A stretch of 64,000 nucleotides of DNA, from positions 1 through 64,000 of the forward strand of contig SVGP01000010.1 of NCBI GenBank assembly GCA_015056255.1, written 5' to 3'. The notes beneath the pieces were generated by a model. It did no database searches. It was not told the origin of the DNA and saw only the letters and a list, made by a program, of their open reading frames with translations. Origin of the DNA: Clostridiales bacterium (GTDB lineage Bacteria > Bacillota > Clostridia > Christensenellales > Aristaeellaceae). Every line of letters starts with the position of its first letter. Positions within the stretch are counted from its first letter, which is position 1. This document shows positions 52,096 to 59,668 of this stretch, one piece after another. A program made the translations under genes and the position numbers.

Positions 52096-52928
52096 AGGTA
52101 AGGCTCATTTGTATGGATCTGGACGGAACGCTGTTTTCCCATCACAGCGAGGTTCCTGAAATCAATATTCAGGCGCTGAAGGAATGCGAAAGGCGCGGAA
52201 TCAAGCTCGCCCTTGTCAGCGGGCGCGGCTGTCCGTTTATCAGGCGCATCGCTTTAAAAATCGGTGTTGACTGCGCAATCGTCTCCGCCAATGGCGCGAG
52301 AATCGAAGCGGGCGTGGACGGCCCTACGGTGTTTGAGGGAACGTTTACGGAGGATGAGGGCAGATTTGTGATGAATGCGATGTTCTCAGCCAATGTGAAT
52401 TTTGAAGCGTATACAAGAGATGTAAATTACGTAGCTCGACCCGAGCTTGCGCCTGAAAAGCACGTGAAATCGCTTGAAATGTACGTGAAAGCGGGCGATG
52501 TTCGTGCGGAATATGATCTTGACAAGATGATTTTGGAAGCGCCCGCAAATTCCTACAAATTCGTCGTTTTCACAAAGGACGATCAGGCGTTTGAGCGGGC
52601 CAGAAGGGCTCTTGACGAAAACGGCATCCGGCATTGTTCTTCCGCAGGCATTAACCTTGAAGTCATGCCAAAGGGCGTGGATAAGGGAAGCGCGGTCAGG
52701 CGGCTTTGTGAGTATTTCGGAATCGACGAAAATGAAACCATGGCGTTTGGCGATTATACAAACGACCTTGATATGCTGAAGGCCGTCAGATATCCGGTTG
52801 CAATGGAAAATGCAGTTGACGAAGTAAAGGCGATTGCAAAATACATTGCGCCTCTGAATACCGAGGGCGGCGTGGGCCGGTTTATTATGGAAAACGTACT
52901 GAAGGAGTCAATATGGCAGTCAGATTGA
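52092..52928 (+). CDS. Cof-type HAD hydrolase, copy 1
   Basis: 278 residues. HAD motif I MDLDGTLF, motif II VSGRG, motif IV GDYTNDLDML, with a C2B cap between (about 85-190). Cof/YbjI-type phosphatases act on sugar phosphates or pyridoxal/flavin phosphates. Paralogue of the next gene, 16-nt overlap. Confidence 0.92.
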   Translation: MKVRLICMDLDGTLFSHHSEVPEINIQALKECERRGIKLALVSGRGCPFIRRIALKIGVDCAIVSANGARIEAGVDGPTVFEGTFTEDEGRFVMNAMFSANVNFEAYTRDVNYVARPELAPEKHVKSLEMYVKAGDVRAEYDLDKMILEAPANSYKFVVFTKDDQAFERARRALDENGIRHCSSAGINLEVMPKGVDKGSAVRRLCEYFGIDENETMAFGDYTNDLDMLKAVRYPVAMENAVDEVKAIAKYIAPLNTEGGVGRFIMENVLKESIWQSD

Positions 52929-53743
52929 TTGTTTCCGATATCGACGGAACACTGGTGGGCAAAAGCGGAAAAGTGTCTGAAAGGACGAAAAACGCGTTCC
53001 GCGAATGCGAAAAGAAAAATATCCCCGTCGTTGTGGCGAGCGGCAGAACCTTTTTCGGCGCGCGCAATCTGGCTTTGGAAGCGGGCCTCAATGCGCCGAT
53101 CATTTCCGCAAACGGCGGAAGATGCGACATGGATGTGACGGGCGAGAATGCGCCGGTTTATGAGGATACGCTTGACAAGGATACCTCCATGGCTGTATAC
53201 AATCGCCTTAAAAAGGCCGGATGCTTCATGACGAGCTATGTCGGAAAAAAGATTTATGTGCTTAATGAGACAAACGGCTTTGGGTCAACCTGCGCATGGA
53301 AAAGCGAAGCGGTCAAGGGGCTTGACTATGTGTTTATGGACGATGAGGAATTGTTCTTAAAGGAAGGAACGATTGCGCCCTATAAATATGAAGCTTACTC
53401 GGACGACAAGAATCTTATGGACGAACTCAGAAATGATTTTCTGAAAATGGGCCTGTCCGTCTCCAGTGCATTTCCCTTTAACCTTGAAATCATGCCCGCA
53501 GGCGGCGGAAAGGCAAAGGCAATCAGGGCGCTTTCTGAGAAAATGGGCATTACGATGGATGAAGTCATGACCATTGGAGACGGATCAAACGACCTTGGAA
53601 TGATCGAGGTTTCCGGTGTGTCGGTCGCGATGGGGAACGCCGTTGAGGCGTTGAAAAAGGCGGCGAAGATCATTGCGCCCTCCGTTGAGGACGATGGAGC
53701 TGCGATCATGATTGAAAAATATGCGCTTTTGGAGGAAAATTAG
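52913..53743 (+). CDS. Cof-type HAD hydrolase, copy 2
   Basis: 276 residues. SDIDGTLVG, VASGRTF, GDGSNDLGMIEVSG; C2B cap. Same architecture as copy 1 but clearly diverged, an old tandem duplication. Stop and next start (trmL) are adjacent. Confidence 0.92.
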   Translation: MAVRLIVSDIDGTLVGKSGKVSERTKNAFRECEKKNIPVVVASGRTFFGARNLALEAGLNAPIISANGGRCDMDVTGENAPVYEDTLDKDTSMAVYNRLKKAGCFMTSYVGKKIYVLNETNGFGSTCAWKSEAVKGLDYVFMDDEELFLKEGTIAPYKYEAYSDDKNLMDELRNDFLKMGLSVSSAFPFNLEIMPAGGGKAKAIRALSEKMGITMDEVMTIGDGSNDLGMIEVSGVSVAMGNAVEALKKAAKIIAPSVEDDGAAIMIEKYALLEEN

Positions 53744-54262
53744 ATGCATATTGTACTGGTAGAACCTGAAATACCGCAGAATACCGGCAACATTGCGCGT
53801 ACCTGCGCCGCGACCGGAGCGGAGCTTCACTTAATCAAGCCGCTCGGTTTTTCGCTGGAGGACAAATATTTAAAACGCGCCGGGCTTGATTACTGGTTTT
53901 TGATGAAATATACGGTGTATGAATCGTGGAGCGATTTTCTGGAGAAAAATAAGGATGCGAATCTTTACTATGCAACCACGAAAGCGCCGAGAGACTATGC
54001 GTCGGTCGAATACAGGGAAAACGACTATCTGGTTTTCGGAAAGGAAACCAAGGGGCTTGACGAGCAGCTTTTAAAGGATAATTATAACAAGTGCATCCGG
54101 ATTCCCATGAGGAAGGAAACGCGCTCTTTGAACCTTTCCAACTCCGTAGCCGTCGTATTGTATGAGGCGCTCAGACAGCAGGAATTCAAGGGTCTTGAGG
54201 ACGCGGGCAGGCTTCATCATCTTGAAACGCCCGATGTTTCCGAATGGAAGGATTACGTTTGA
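53744..54262 (+). CDS. trmL: tRNA (cytidine(34)-2'-O)-methyltransferase
   Basis: 172 residues, full length for a minimal SPOUT enzyme. VLVEPEIPQNTGNIARTCAA, LIKPLGFSLEDKYLKRAGLD, and the knot with LVFGKETKGLDE, RIPMRKETRSLNLSNSVAV. It methylates the wobble base of tRNA-Leu. SAM donor; cytosolic dimer. Confidence 0.96.
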   Translation: MHIVLVEPEIPQNTGNIARTCAATGAELHLIKPLGFSLEDKYLKRAGLDYWFLMKYTVYESWSDFLEKNKDANLYYATTKAPRDYASVEYRENDYLVFGKETKGLDEQLLKDNYNKCIRIPMRKETRSLNLSNSVAVVLYEALRQQEFKGLEDAGRLHHLETPDVSEWKDYV

Positions 54263-54318
54263 TTGAAATTTTGATTCGTTTGTGATAAAATCGAAATACA
54301 CAGAAGGAGGCGATACAT

Positions 54319-54537
54319 GTGCCCAGAGTGATCACCAAACGCGAATATAAAAAGCGCCGCATCCGCTATCAGGTAGCGGCGGGGTTGTTTGATTTCGCTA
54401 TGACGGTCGTTTCGTTTTTTGTCATCGTTTTGTGCGTATATCTGATTGCCTCTTTGTACAACTGGCTGAAGGCGGATGTGCCTGTGACCTTCGGCGTCTT
54501 TTTTGACATTTTCAAAAAGGCGTTTACGATGCACTGA
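54319..54537 (+). CDS. Small single-pass membrane protein
   Basis: 72 residues from GTG 54319, eight bases after AAGGAGG; the ATG two bases earlier hits a stop at once. Basic N terminus (RVITKREYKKRRIRYQ), then one membrane segment (~24-48). Family unknown; positively charged side predicted in the cytoplasm. Precedes the uracil-DNA glycosylase genes. Confidence 0.7.
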   Translation: MPRVITKREYKKRRIRYQVAAGLFDFAMTVVSFFVIVLCVYLIASLYNWLKADVPVTFGVFFDIFKKAFTMH

Positions 54538-54555
54538 TGAAAGGAGGGGACGGGC

Positions 54556-55128
54556 ATGCATGAAGCATGGGGCGATCTGATAAACGAAATCAGCGGATGT
54601 ACAAAATGCCGCCTGTGTGAAAACAGGACCAATGTCGTGCCCGGCGAAGGCAATCCGAGGGCCAAAATCATGTTTATCGGAGAAGGCCCCGGCAGGGATG
54701 AGGATATGCAGGGCAGGCCCTTTGTCGGCGCAAGCGGACAATTGCTCGACCGCATGATTCACGCAATCGGCATGGAGCGAACGGAAGTGTACATTGCCAA
54801 TATCGTTAAATGCCGCCCGCCCATGAACCGAAATCCCGAGCCTGACGAGGCCGCGGCGTGCATGCCGTATCTGAGAAATCAGTTCAAGCTTATTTCGCCT
54901 CAAATTATTGTTCTTCTGGGCAAGGTCGCCTGCAGGTATGTGCTTCAGGATGAATCGCCCATTTCGCGGCTTCGCGGTAACTGGATTTTGAGAAAGGGCG
55001 TGTGGTTCATGCCCACCTATCATCCAAGCGCCCTTCTGCGTGCGCCCGAGAAAAAGCGGGAGGCGTGGGAGGACTTTAAGATGATCAAGGCAAAGCTTAT
55101 GGAGGTTTCTCATCGTGGAGAAGTTTAA
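54556..55128 (+). CDS. Uracil-DNA glycosylase, family 4 [4Fe-4S]
   Basis: 190 residues. Cluster cysteines in CTKCRLCENR, KCRPP and AACMPYL; catalytic motif A GEGPGRDED and motif B with YHPSALLR. It removes uracil from DNA. Its C-terminal codons overlap the next UDG-like gene by 14 nt. Confidence 0.94.
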   Translation: MHEAWGDLINEISGCTKCRLCENRTNVVPGEGNPRAKIMFIGEGPGRDEDMQGRPFVGASGQLLDRMIHAIGMERTEVYIANIVKCRPPMNRNPEPDEAAACMPYLRNQFKLISPQIIVLLGKVACRYVLQDESPISRLRGNWILRKGVWFMPTYHPSALLRAPEKKREAWEDFKMIKAKLMEVSHRGEV

Positions 55129-55684
55129 AACGGAACTGGCCGGTCATTTCTTAAGCCTCTACGAAGGAGAGATGCGTTCGCTTGTCTATGGCGACGGAAA
55201 TGCAAACGCAAGGCTTGTAATGGTCGGCGAAGCGCCGGGCGAGCAGGAAACCATACAGGGAAAGCCGTTTGTCGGAAAAGCGGGGAAGAATCTGACGGAG
55301 TTTCTGACTCTTTCTGGGCTTGACAGAAGGGATCTGTACATCACAAACACCGTGAAAATCAGACCGACCAAGATTTCAAACGCGGGAAGAATCGTAAACA
55401 GACCGCCTACGAAGGAAGAAATTGCTCTGTTTCTTCCGTGGCTGAAAAAAGAAATCGCGCTTGTGAAGCCCGAATGTGTGTGCACGCTTGGAAACGTGCC
55501 TTTAAAGGCGCTTTTGGGAAACGAATACACGATTGGGGACGTGCACGGGCAGTTTATTGAAAAGGATGGTCTGATCATTTATCCCATGTATCATCCGGCC
55601 AGCATGATCTATAACCCGTCCCTTAAAAGCGTGTATGCCGAGGACGTCATCCGCCTCGGAGAATGGATCAGAAATCATGCTTGA
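55115..55684 (+). CDS. Second uracil-DNA glycosylase-like protein, lacking the Fe-S cysteines
   Basis: 189 residues from GTG 55115 (GGAGG eight bases upstream). Same fold: GEAPGEQETIQGKPFVGKAG, YITNTVKIRPT, YPMYHPASMIY. The four cluster cysteines of the neighbour are missing; only ECVC, inside the core, remains. It may have another base specificity or a structural site instead of the cluster. Overlaps the next gene start by 8 nt. Confidence 0.85.
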   Translation: MEKFKTELAGHFLSLYEGEMRSLVYGDGNANARLVMVGEAPGEQETIQGKPFVGKAGKNLTEFLTLSGLDRRDLYITNTVKIRPTKISNAGRIVNRPPTKEEIALFLPWLKKEIALVKPECVCTLGNVPLKALLGNEYTIGDVHGQFIEKDGLIIYPMYHPASMIYNPSLKSVYAEDVIRLGEWIRNHA

Positions 55685-56678
55685 GATTATCGAATGCAAA
55701 ACGCGCGCGGATATGCGCGCGTTTTTTCGGGCGGCGAAAGAAGCGGGGTACACGAGGGAAGAAGAAAAGTACCTGAAAGAATATGCTGTTCCGCCTTTGA
55801 GCCTTTTAAGCAAAAACGGCCCGCAGGCGTATTTTGTTGCAAAGCGCGAAGGGAAGCCTGTGTTCAGAGCGCTTACGGGCGTAGATCTTGTATTCAACCG
55901 GGAAAAGGGCGAAAAGACGGACTACTTTTCCCTTTTCGACGGGGAGAGTGACGAAGAAGCTGCGCAGGCGATCCTGGACGCTGTTTTGAATAAGCAAAGC
56001 GCGTGGGGGATGGAAAACGTGATCGGCCCGATTTCGCCCGACGCGAGCGGTTTTTTTATGGGCGCGGGCGAAGGCGATTTTGAAAAGAGCCGAGGGATTT
56101 TTACAGGCCCTGAAGGTTCGTTTGCGTGCAGGCTTCTGAGAAAAAACGGGTTTTGTCCGATTCAGATGGAGAATGCCTATCTCATTTATACGACAAATAA
56201 GAATCCGCTTTCCGACGTTACGCGGAAAGCGGAAAAGCGGTTTGATGTTTCTGTGGTTCCGTTAAAGCCGTCTCTTTTTTCGGATCGGTGGATGAAATGC
56301 ATTCTTGAAGTCACAAAGGGTGCGCCTGAAAAGGAAATGCGCGTCCTGCTTGAAAGACTCCGGCCCTTTATCGACAAAAGATTTTCCTATGCCGCGCTTA
56401 TGAATGGCGTTTGCGCAGGCTATCTTGTAACGATTAAAGGGAGCAAAGGCATTCTTCGGGCGACTACGCTTTTTACAAGTGCCGACCATTTTTCATCCCC
56501 TGCAGCGCTCAGCCTGATCGATGCGTTTTTGACGGACACGCAAAGAAAAGGAATTGCTGAAGCGGAGGTCTCCGTCATTAATCCTGAAAATATGCGCTCC
56601 GAAAGGCTGGTTTTGCGCTTCGGCGGCCGAAGAATCCGCTCGTACACACTTTTTACTAAAAAAGTAGCACAAAATTAA
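55677..56678 (+). CDS. YghO-like GNAT-fold protein
   Basis: 333 residues from ATG 55677. An N-terminal part (ENVIGPISPDASGFFMGAGE, the YghO-like GPxxPSxxD pattern) and a C-terminal GNAT-like half (YAALMNGVCAGYLVTIKG, RKGIAEAEVSVINPENMRSE). Such proteins are annotated as N-acetyltransferases of unknown substrate. Last gene of the long plus-strand run; SD weak. Confidence 0.72.
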   Translation: MLEIIECKTRADMRAFFRAAKEAGYTREEEKYLKEYAVPPLSLLSKNGPQAYFVAKREGKPVFRALTGVDLVFNREKGEKTDYFSLFDGESDEEAAQAILDAVLNKQSAWGMENVIGPISPDASGFFMGAGEGDFEKSRGIFTGPEGSFACRLLRKNGFCPIQMENAYLIYTTNKNPLSDVTRKAEKRFDVSVVPLKPSLFSDRWMKCILEVTKGAPEKEMRVLLERLRPFIDKRFSYAALMNGVCAGYLVTIKGSKGILRATTLFTSADHFSSPAALSLIDAFLTDTQRKGIAEAEVSVINPENMRSERLVLRFGGRRIRSYTLFTKKVAQN

Positions 56679-56755
56679 CTAAAAAATGGGTTCGTTGGGG
56701 TTTTCAATACACATATTTTGTGTATGATATAACTTGCGTTTGCTCATATGTGTTT

Positions 56756-57226
56756 TTACCTTGCGAACACCTGAGAAACGTACACAAAGCCCTGCGGCGT
56801 GACGGCGATTCCGATGCCGACCTTCGTCCAAGCTGAAGACAGAAGCGTTTGTCTGTGGCCGGTGGAGGAGGAAAGGAAGGCCGCCTCTGCGTGATAGATC
56901 GAGCGGGAACGGGCGATGTTTTCACTCGCCGCGCGATAGGAAACGCCGAAGGATGAAAGCATCTGGCGGATGTTTCCGTAGGTGGGGGACGTGTGAGCGA
57001 AATAGCCGTTTGAGAGCATGTCGTTGGCCTTGATGCGGGCGATTTCGGAAAGCTCCGGATCGAGCGTGAGCATGCTCTTTCCATACCTGGCCCGATCCTC
57101 GTTTACGAGGGCGAACATCATCCGCTCAAGGCTTGTGTTTTCAGCCGATGCGGGCTGAATGAACAGATGCGGGACGAGGAGACAGACAAAGAGGAAGACC
57201 GATACGATTCGTTTTGAGGTTTTCAT
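56756..57226 (-). CDS. Secreted CAP (SCP-like) domain protein
   Basis: 156 residues from ATG 57226 with AAAGGAG upstream. Signal peptide (KRIVSVFLFVCLLVPHLFIQPASA), then one CAP domain: ALVNEDRARYGKSMLTLDPE, ANDMLSNGYFAHTSP, RAASENIARS, GHRQTLLSSAWTKVGIG. Bacterial CAP proteins are extracellular; activity not established. Monocistronic. Confidence 0.9.
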   Translation of the reverse strand: MKTSKRIVSVFLFVCLLVPHLFIQPASAENTSLERMMFALVNEDRARYGKSMLTLDPELSEIARIKANDMLSNGYFAHTSPTYGNIRQMLSSFGVSYRAASENIARSRSIYHAEAAFLSSSTGHRQTLLSSAWTKVGIGIAVTPQGFVYVSQVFAR

Positions 57227-57360
57227 ACGTTTATTTTCTCCTTTCGTATACCGTATGCGCAATCATCATACGCTTTTGAGGGCCTTAAAATCAACAGAAT
57301 TGTCAACAATTAGCCAAGGGAAAGATTGCCTGATGGCTTTTGAATATGGGAGGATTCTTC

Positions 57361-57759
57361 ATGAAACTGATCAAATGTCCCCGTTGTGAGCTGAATTACA
57401 TTTACGAAAACGAGAAGATTTGCTCGGTATGCAAGCGCGACGTTCGCGGCGAAGCCGAAGTGGATGAGATCCTTGAGCTTTGCTCCGAATGCGGAGAGCA
57501 TCCCGTAATGCCCGGTCAGGAGCTTTGCATGTACTGCCTGAAGGAAATGCAGAGAAGAAGCGCGGTGCCCACGGGTGAAGAAGGCGCGATCATCAACCCT
57601 GAGGATCCCAACCTCAACATCGATCCCAGCGCCATGGACGAGATCAACATCGACATGCCCGGCGGCGACGACGAAGACTTTGACGGCGAAGAGCCCGACT
57701 TCGGCGATGATGAGCTGGATGATGACGATCTGGACGACGACGAGGAAGACGAGGAGTAA
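57361..57759 (+). CDS. Zinc-ribbon protein with acidic tail
   Basis: 132 residues from ATG 57361 with GGGAGG upstream. CPRCELNYIYENEKICSVC is one zinc ribbon, LCSECGEHPVMPGQELCMYC a second. The last ~40 residues are almost all Asp and Glu. Such acidic tails suggest interaction with a basic protein or with the transcription machinery. Starts the small operon with the phosphoesterase (2-nt gap). Confidence 0.75.
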   Translation: MKLIKCPRCELNYIYENEKICSVCKRDVRGEAEVDEILELCSECGEHPVMPGQELCMYCLKEMQRRSAVPTGEEGAIINPEDPNLNIDPSAMDEINIDMPGGDDEDFDGEEPDFGDDELDDDDLDDDEEDEE

Positions 57760-57761
57760 GC

Positions 57762-58454
57762 GTGGCAATATACGCGATTTCCGATTTGCATCTGCCTGCC
57801 GGAAACGACAAGCCCATGGACATTTTCGGCGAGCATTGGGAAAATCATTTTGAACGCATCAAAGCGGACTGGATTAGTCGCGTCAAGGAGGACGACATCG
57901 TTCTTCTTCCCGGCGATCTCAGCTGGGCGATGCGGCTTGAGGACGCCATTCAAGATCTGAATGCCATCGGCAGTCTGCCGGGCAAAAAGATCATCACGAG
58001 GGGAAATCACGACTACTGGTGGAGCTCCATCGGGCGTGTTCGCGATAAGCTAAGCGGAAACACGTTCGCCCTTCAGAATGACGCAATCGTTATGGACGGA
58101 TATGTTTTTTCCGGAACGCGCGGCTGGATTTTGCCGACGGACGAGGTTGAGGAAGATGACAAACGCATCTTCAGGCGCGAAGTCAAAAGGCTCACCATGT
58201 CCCTCGACTGTGCAAGACGCTTATCGCCCGAGGGAACGCTGATCTGCATGCTCCACTATCCGCCACTTTACGACAATATGCGCTCAACCGAGGTCACCGA
58301 GGTTTTGAGGGTGTACAGGTGCAGTCATGTGGTGTACGGACATCTGCATGGGTCGGCCCTTTGCGGCGCGTTCAGAGGCGTTCACGAGGGGATTTGCTAT
58401 CATCAGGTTTCCTGTGACGGACTTAATTTCAAAATTCATACCGTAATTGAATAG
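57762..58454 (+). CDS. Metallophosphoesterase
   Basis: 230 residues from GTG 57762. Calcineurin-like metal motifs in order: SDLHLP, GDLSWAM, GNHDYWW, LHYPPLY and GHLHG. Function on nucleotides, cell wall or phospholipid substrates unknown. Followed by a terminator (AGAATGC/GCATTCT with T run at 58471-58499). Confidence 0.92.
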   Translation: MAIYAISDLHLPAGNDKPMDIFGEHWENHFERIKADWISRVKEDDIVLLPGDLSWAMRLEDAIQDLNAIGSLPGKKIITRGNHDYWWSSIGRVRDKLSGNTFALQNDAIVMDGYVFSGTRGWILPTDEVEEDDKRIFRREVKRLTMSLDCARRLSPEGTLICMLHYPPLYDNMRSTEVTEVLRVYRCSHVVYGHLHGSALCGAFRGVHEGICYHQVSCDGLNFKIHTVIE

Positions 58455-58584
58455 AAACGGTCTTAAAAGAATGCTTTCGTTCGAAGGCATTCTTTTTTTG
58501 TGCAAAAAAAGGCACAAAATAAAAAATAACATAAAATTAACGTGCGAAATATAGGGTTTGATTGTGTGCGAAAGACAATAGATG

Positions 58585-58614
58585 TGGACAAGGAAGCAAT
58601 GATCGTGGTATAAT
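58585..58614 (+). promoter_or_regulatory. Promoter of the dcw cluster
   Basis: TGGACA (58585-58590), 18-nt spacer, TATAAT (58609-58614), about 45 nt before mraZ. The stretch after it contains GTGG words but no clear set of MraZ boxes. Confidence 0.65.
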
Positions 58615-58659
58615 AATGGAGCAAAGTGGTGGAAATACGATGAAACGGAGGGATTTTGC

Positions 58660-59127
58660 ATGATTGCGAACTGGTTTACCGGTTCCTGGAAGCATACGCT
58701 TGATCCCAAAGGTCGTATATTCATTCCGGCCAACTACAGAGAAGCGCTGGGGGAGAACTTCACCATAGGCTTAAACAACGACTTGAGAACCATCGCTTTT
58801 TATCCGAAGGAAAGATGGGATGAGAAGTGCAGGCAATTGTCGCTGATCCCGGAGACTGATATTGTCGGGCGCAACTACATCCGCTTTATACTTTCCCACG
58901 CCTACGCCAATTCCAATCTTGACAACCAGGGCCGCGTGCTCATTCCGACGGATCTGAGGGATGATTATCTTTCCGGTGCGAAGGAGGCCAGGTTCATGGG
59001 CGTCGGCGATAATCTCGAGCTCTGGCATCCCGACAAATGCACAGGCCTTCAGATCGAGGCGGATCCAGTGGTTGAAAACACCTTAAAATACATCAACGAC
59101 ACATATTTTTCCAAGCTTCAGGCATAG
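58660..59127 (+). CDS. mraZ: Transcriptional regulator MraZ
   Basis: 155 residues, SD GGAGGG. Two AbrB-like repeats, each with a DxKGRxxxP motif: TLDPKGRIFIPANYREAL and NLDNQGRVLIPTDLRD. It represses the dcw operon from its own promoter. First gene of the cluster; in most Firmicutes rsmH follows but here an ftsL-like gene does. Confidence 0.95.
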   Translation: MIANWFTGSWKHTLDPKGRIFIPANYREALGENFTIGLNNDLRTIAFYPKERWDEKCRQLSLIPETDIVGRNYIRFILSHAYANSNLDNQGRVLIPTDLRDDYLSGAKEARFMGVGDNLELWHPDKCTGLQIEADPVVENTLKYINDTYFSKLQA

Positions 59128-59169
59128 ATACGCATTGGACTCTATACATAATAAAGGAGGCGCACAGAA

Positions 59170-59646
59170 ATGGAACGCACGCAAAAGCAAATCACCGGTA
59201 GATCTCCCGCGCCTTACAGCTGGGACGACGGCAGAAGAAGTGCTGCGCGTGCCCCGAGAAGCGATAAAAACGCCTTCAGAATTGAAAATGTGAATGCGTC
59301 AAAAAACAAGAAGCAGGCGGAGAAGATCAAACTCATCATACTGGAGCTTGCGACAATCGCGATTCTTGTCATGATGCTTTCCATGGTCATTGGAAAGCTC
59401 AACCACATTTCCCGCATCAAGAAGGAACATATCCAGATGAAGGAGACGCTTGAGATTCTGGATGCGGACGTGAGCGTAAAAAGAACGCGCCTTCAAAACC
59501 TGATCAGCGACGAATCCATAGGGTTTCTCGCCGAAACACAGCTTAACATGATCGACCCGGACGATGAATACGTTCGAGTTCTGGCCGGCGTCAAGCGAAA
59601 TACTTCCGATGCAACCCATACGGCGGAGGCAGGTTATCGGCCGTAA
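59170..59646 (+). CDS. FtsL-like cell division protein
   Basis: 158 residues: a basic cytoplasmic N terminus of ~50 residues, one membrane helix (~53-74), then a leucine-zipper-like coiled coil (SRIKKEHIQMKETLEILDAD) and a short C-terminal part with AETQLNMIDPDDEYVRVL. Matches FtsL/DivIC by architecture and position between mraZ and the PBP gene; sequence similarity alone is weak. Confidence 0.75.
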   Translation: MERTQKQITGRSPAPYSWDDGRRSAARAPRSDKNAFRIENVNASKNKKQAEKIKLIILELATIAILVMMLSMVIGKLNHISRIKKEHIQMKETLEILDADVSVKRTRLQNLISDESIGFLAETQLNMIDPDDEYVRVLAGVKRNTSDATHTAEAGYRP

Positions 59647-59668
59647 ATAATTGATCGGGAGGCGGAAA

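Noticed and set aside
57340..57768. Acidic-tail region as a minus-strand gene
   Set aside because: The GAC/GAA-rich tail of the zinc-ribbon gene creates open frames on the other strand; no RBS or domain.
58584..58632. MraZ binding boxes
   Set aside because: GTGG words occur but spacing of 20-22 nt does not match the usual closely spaced MraZ repeats.
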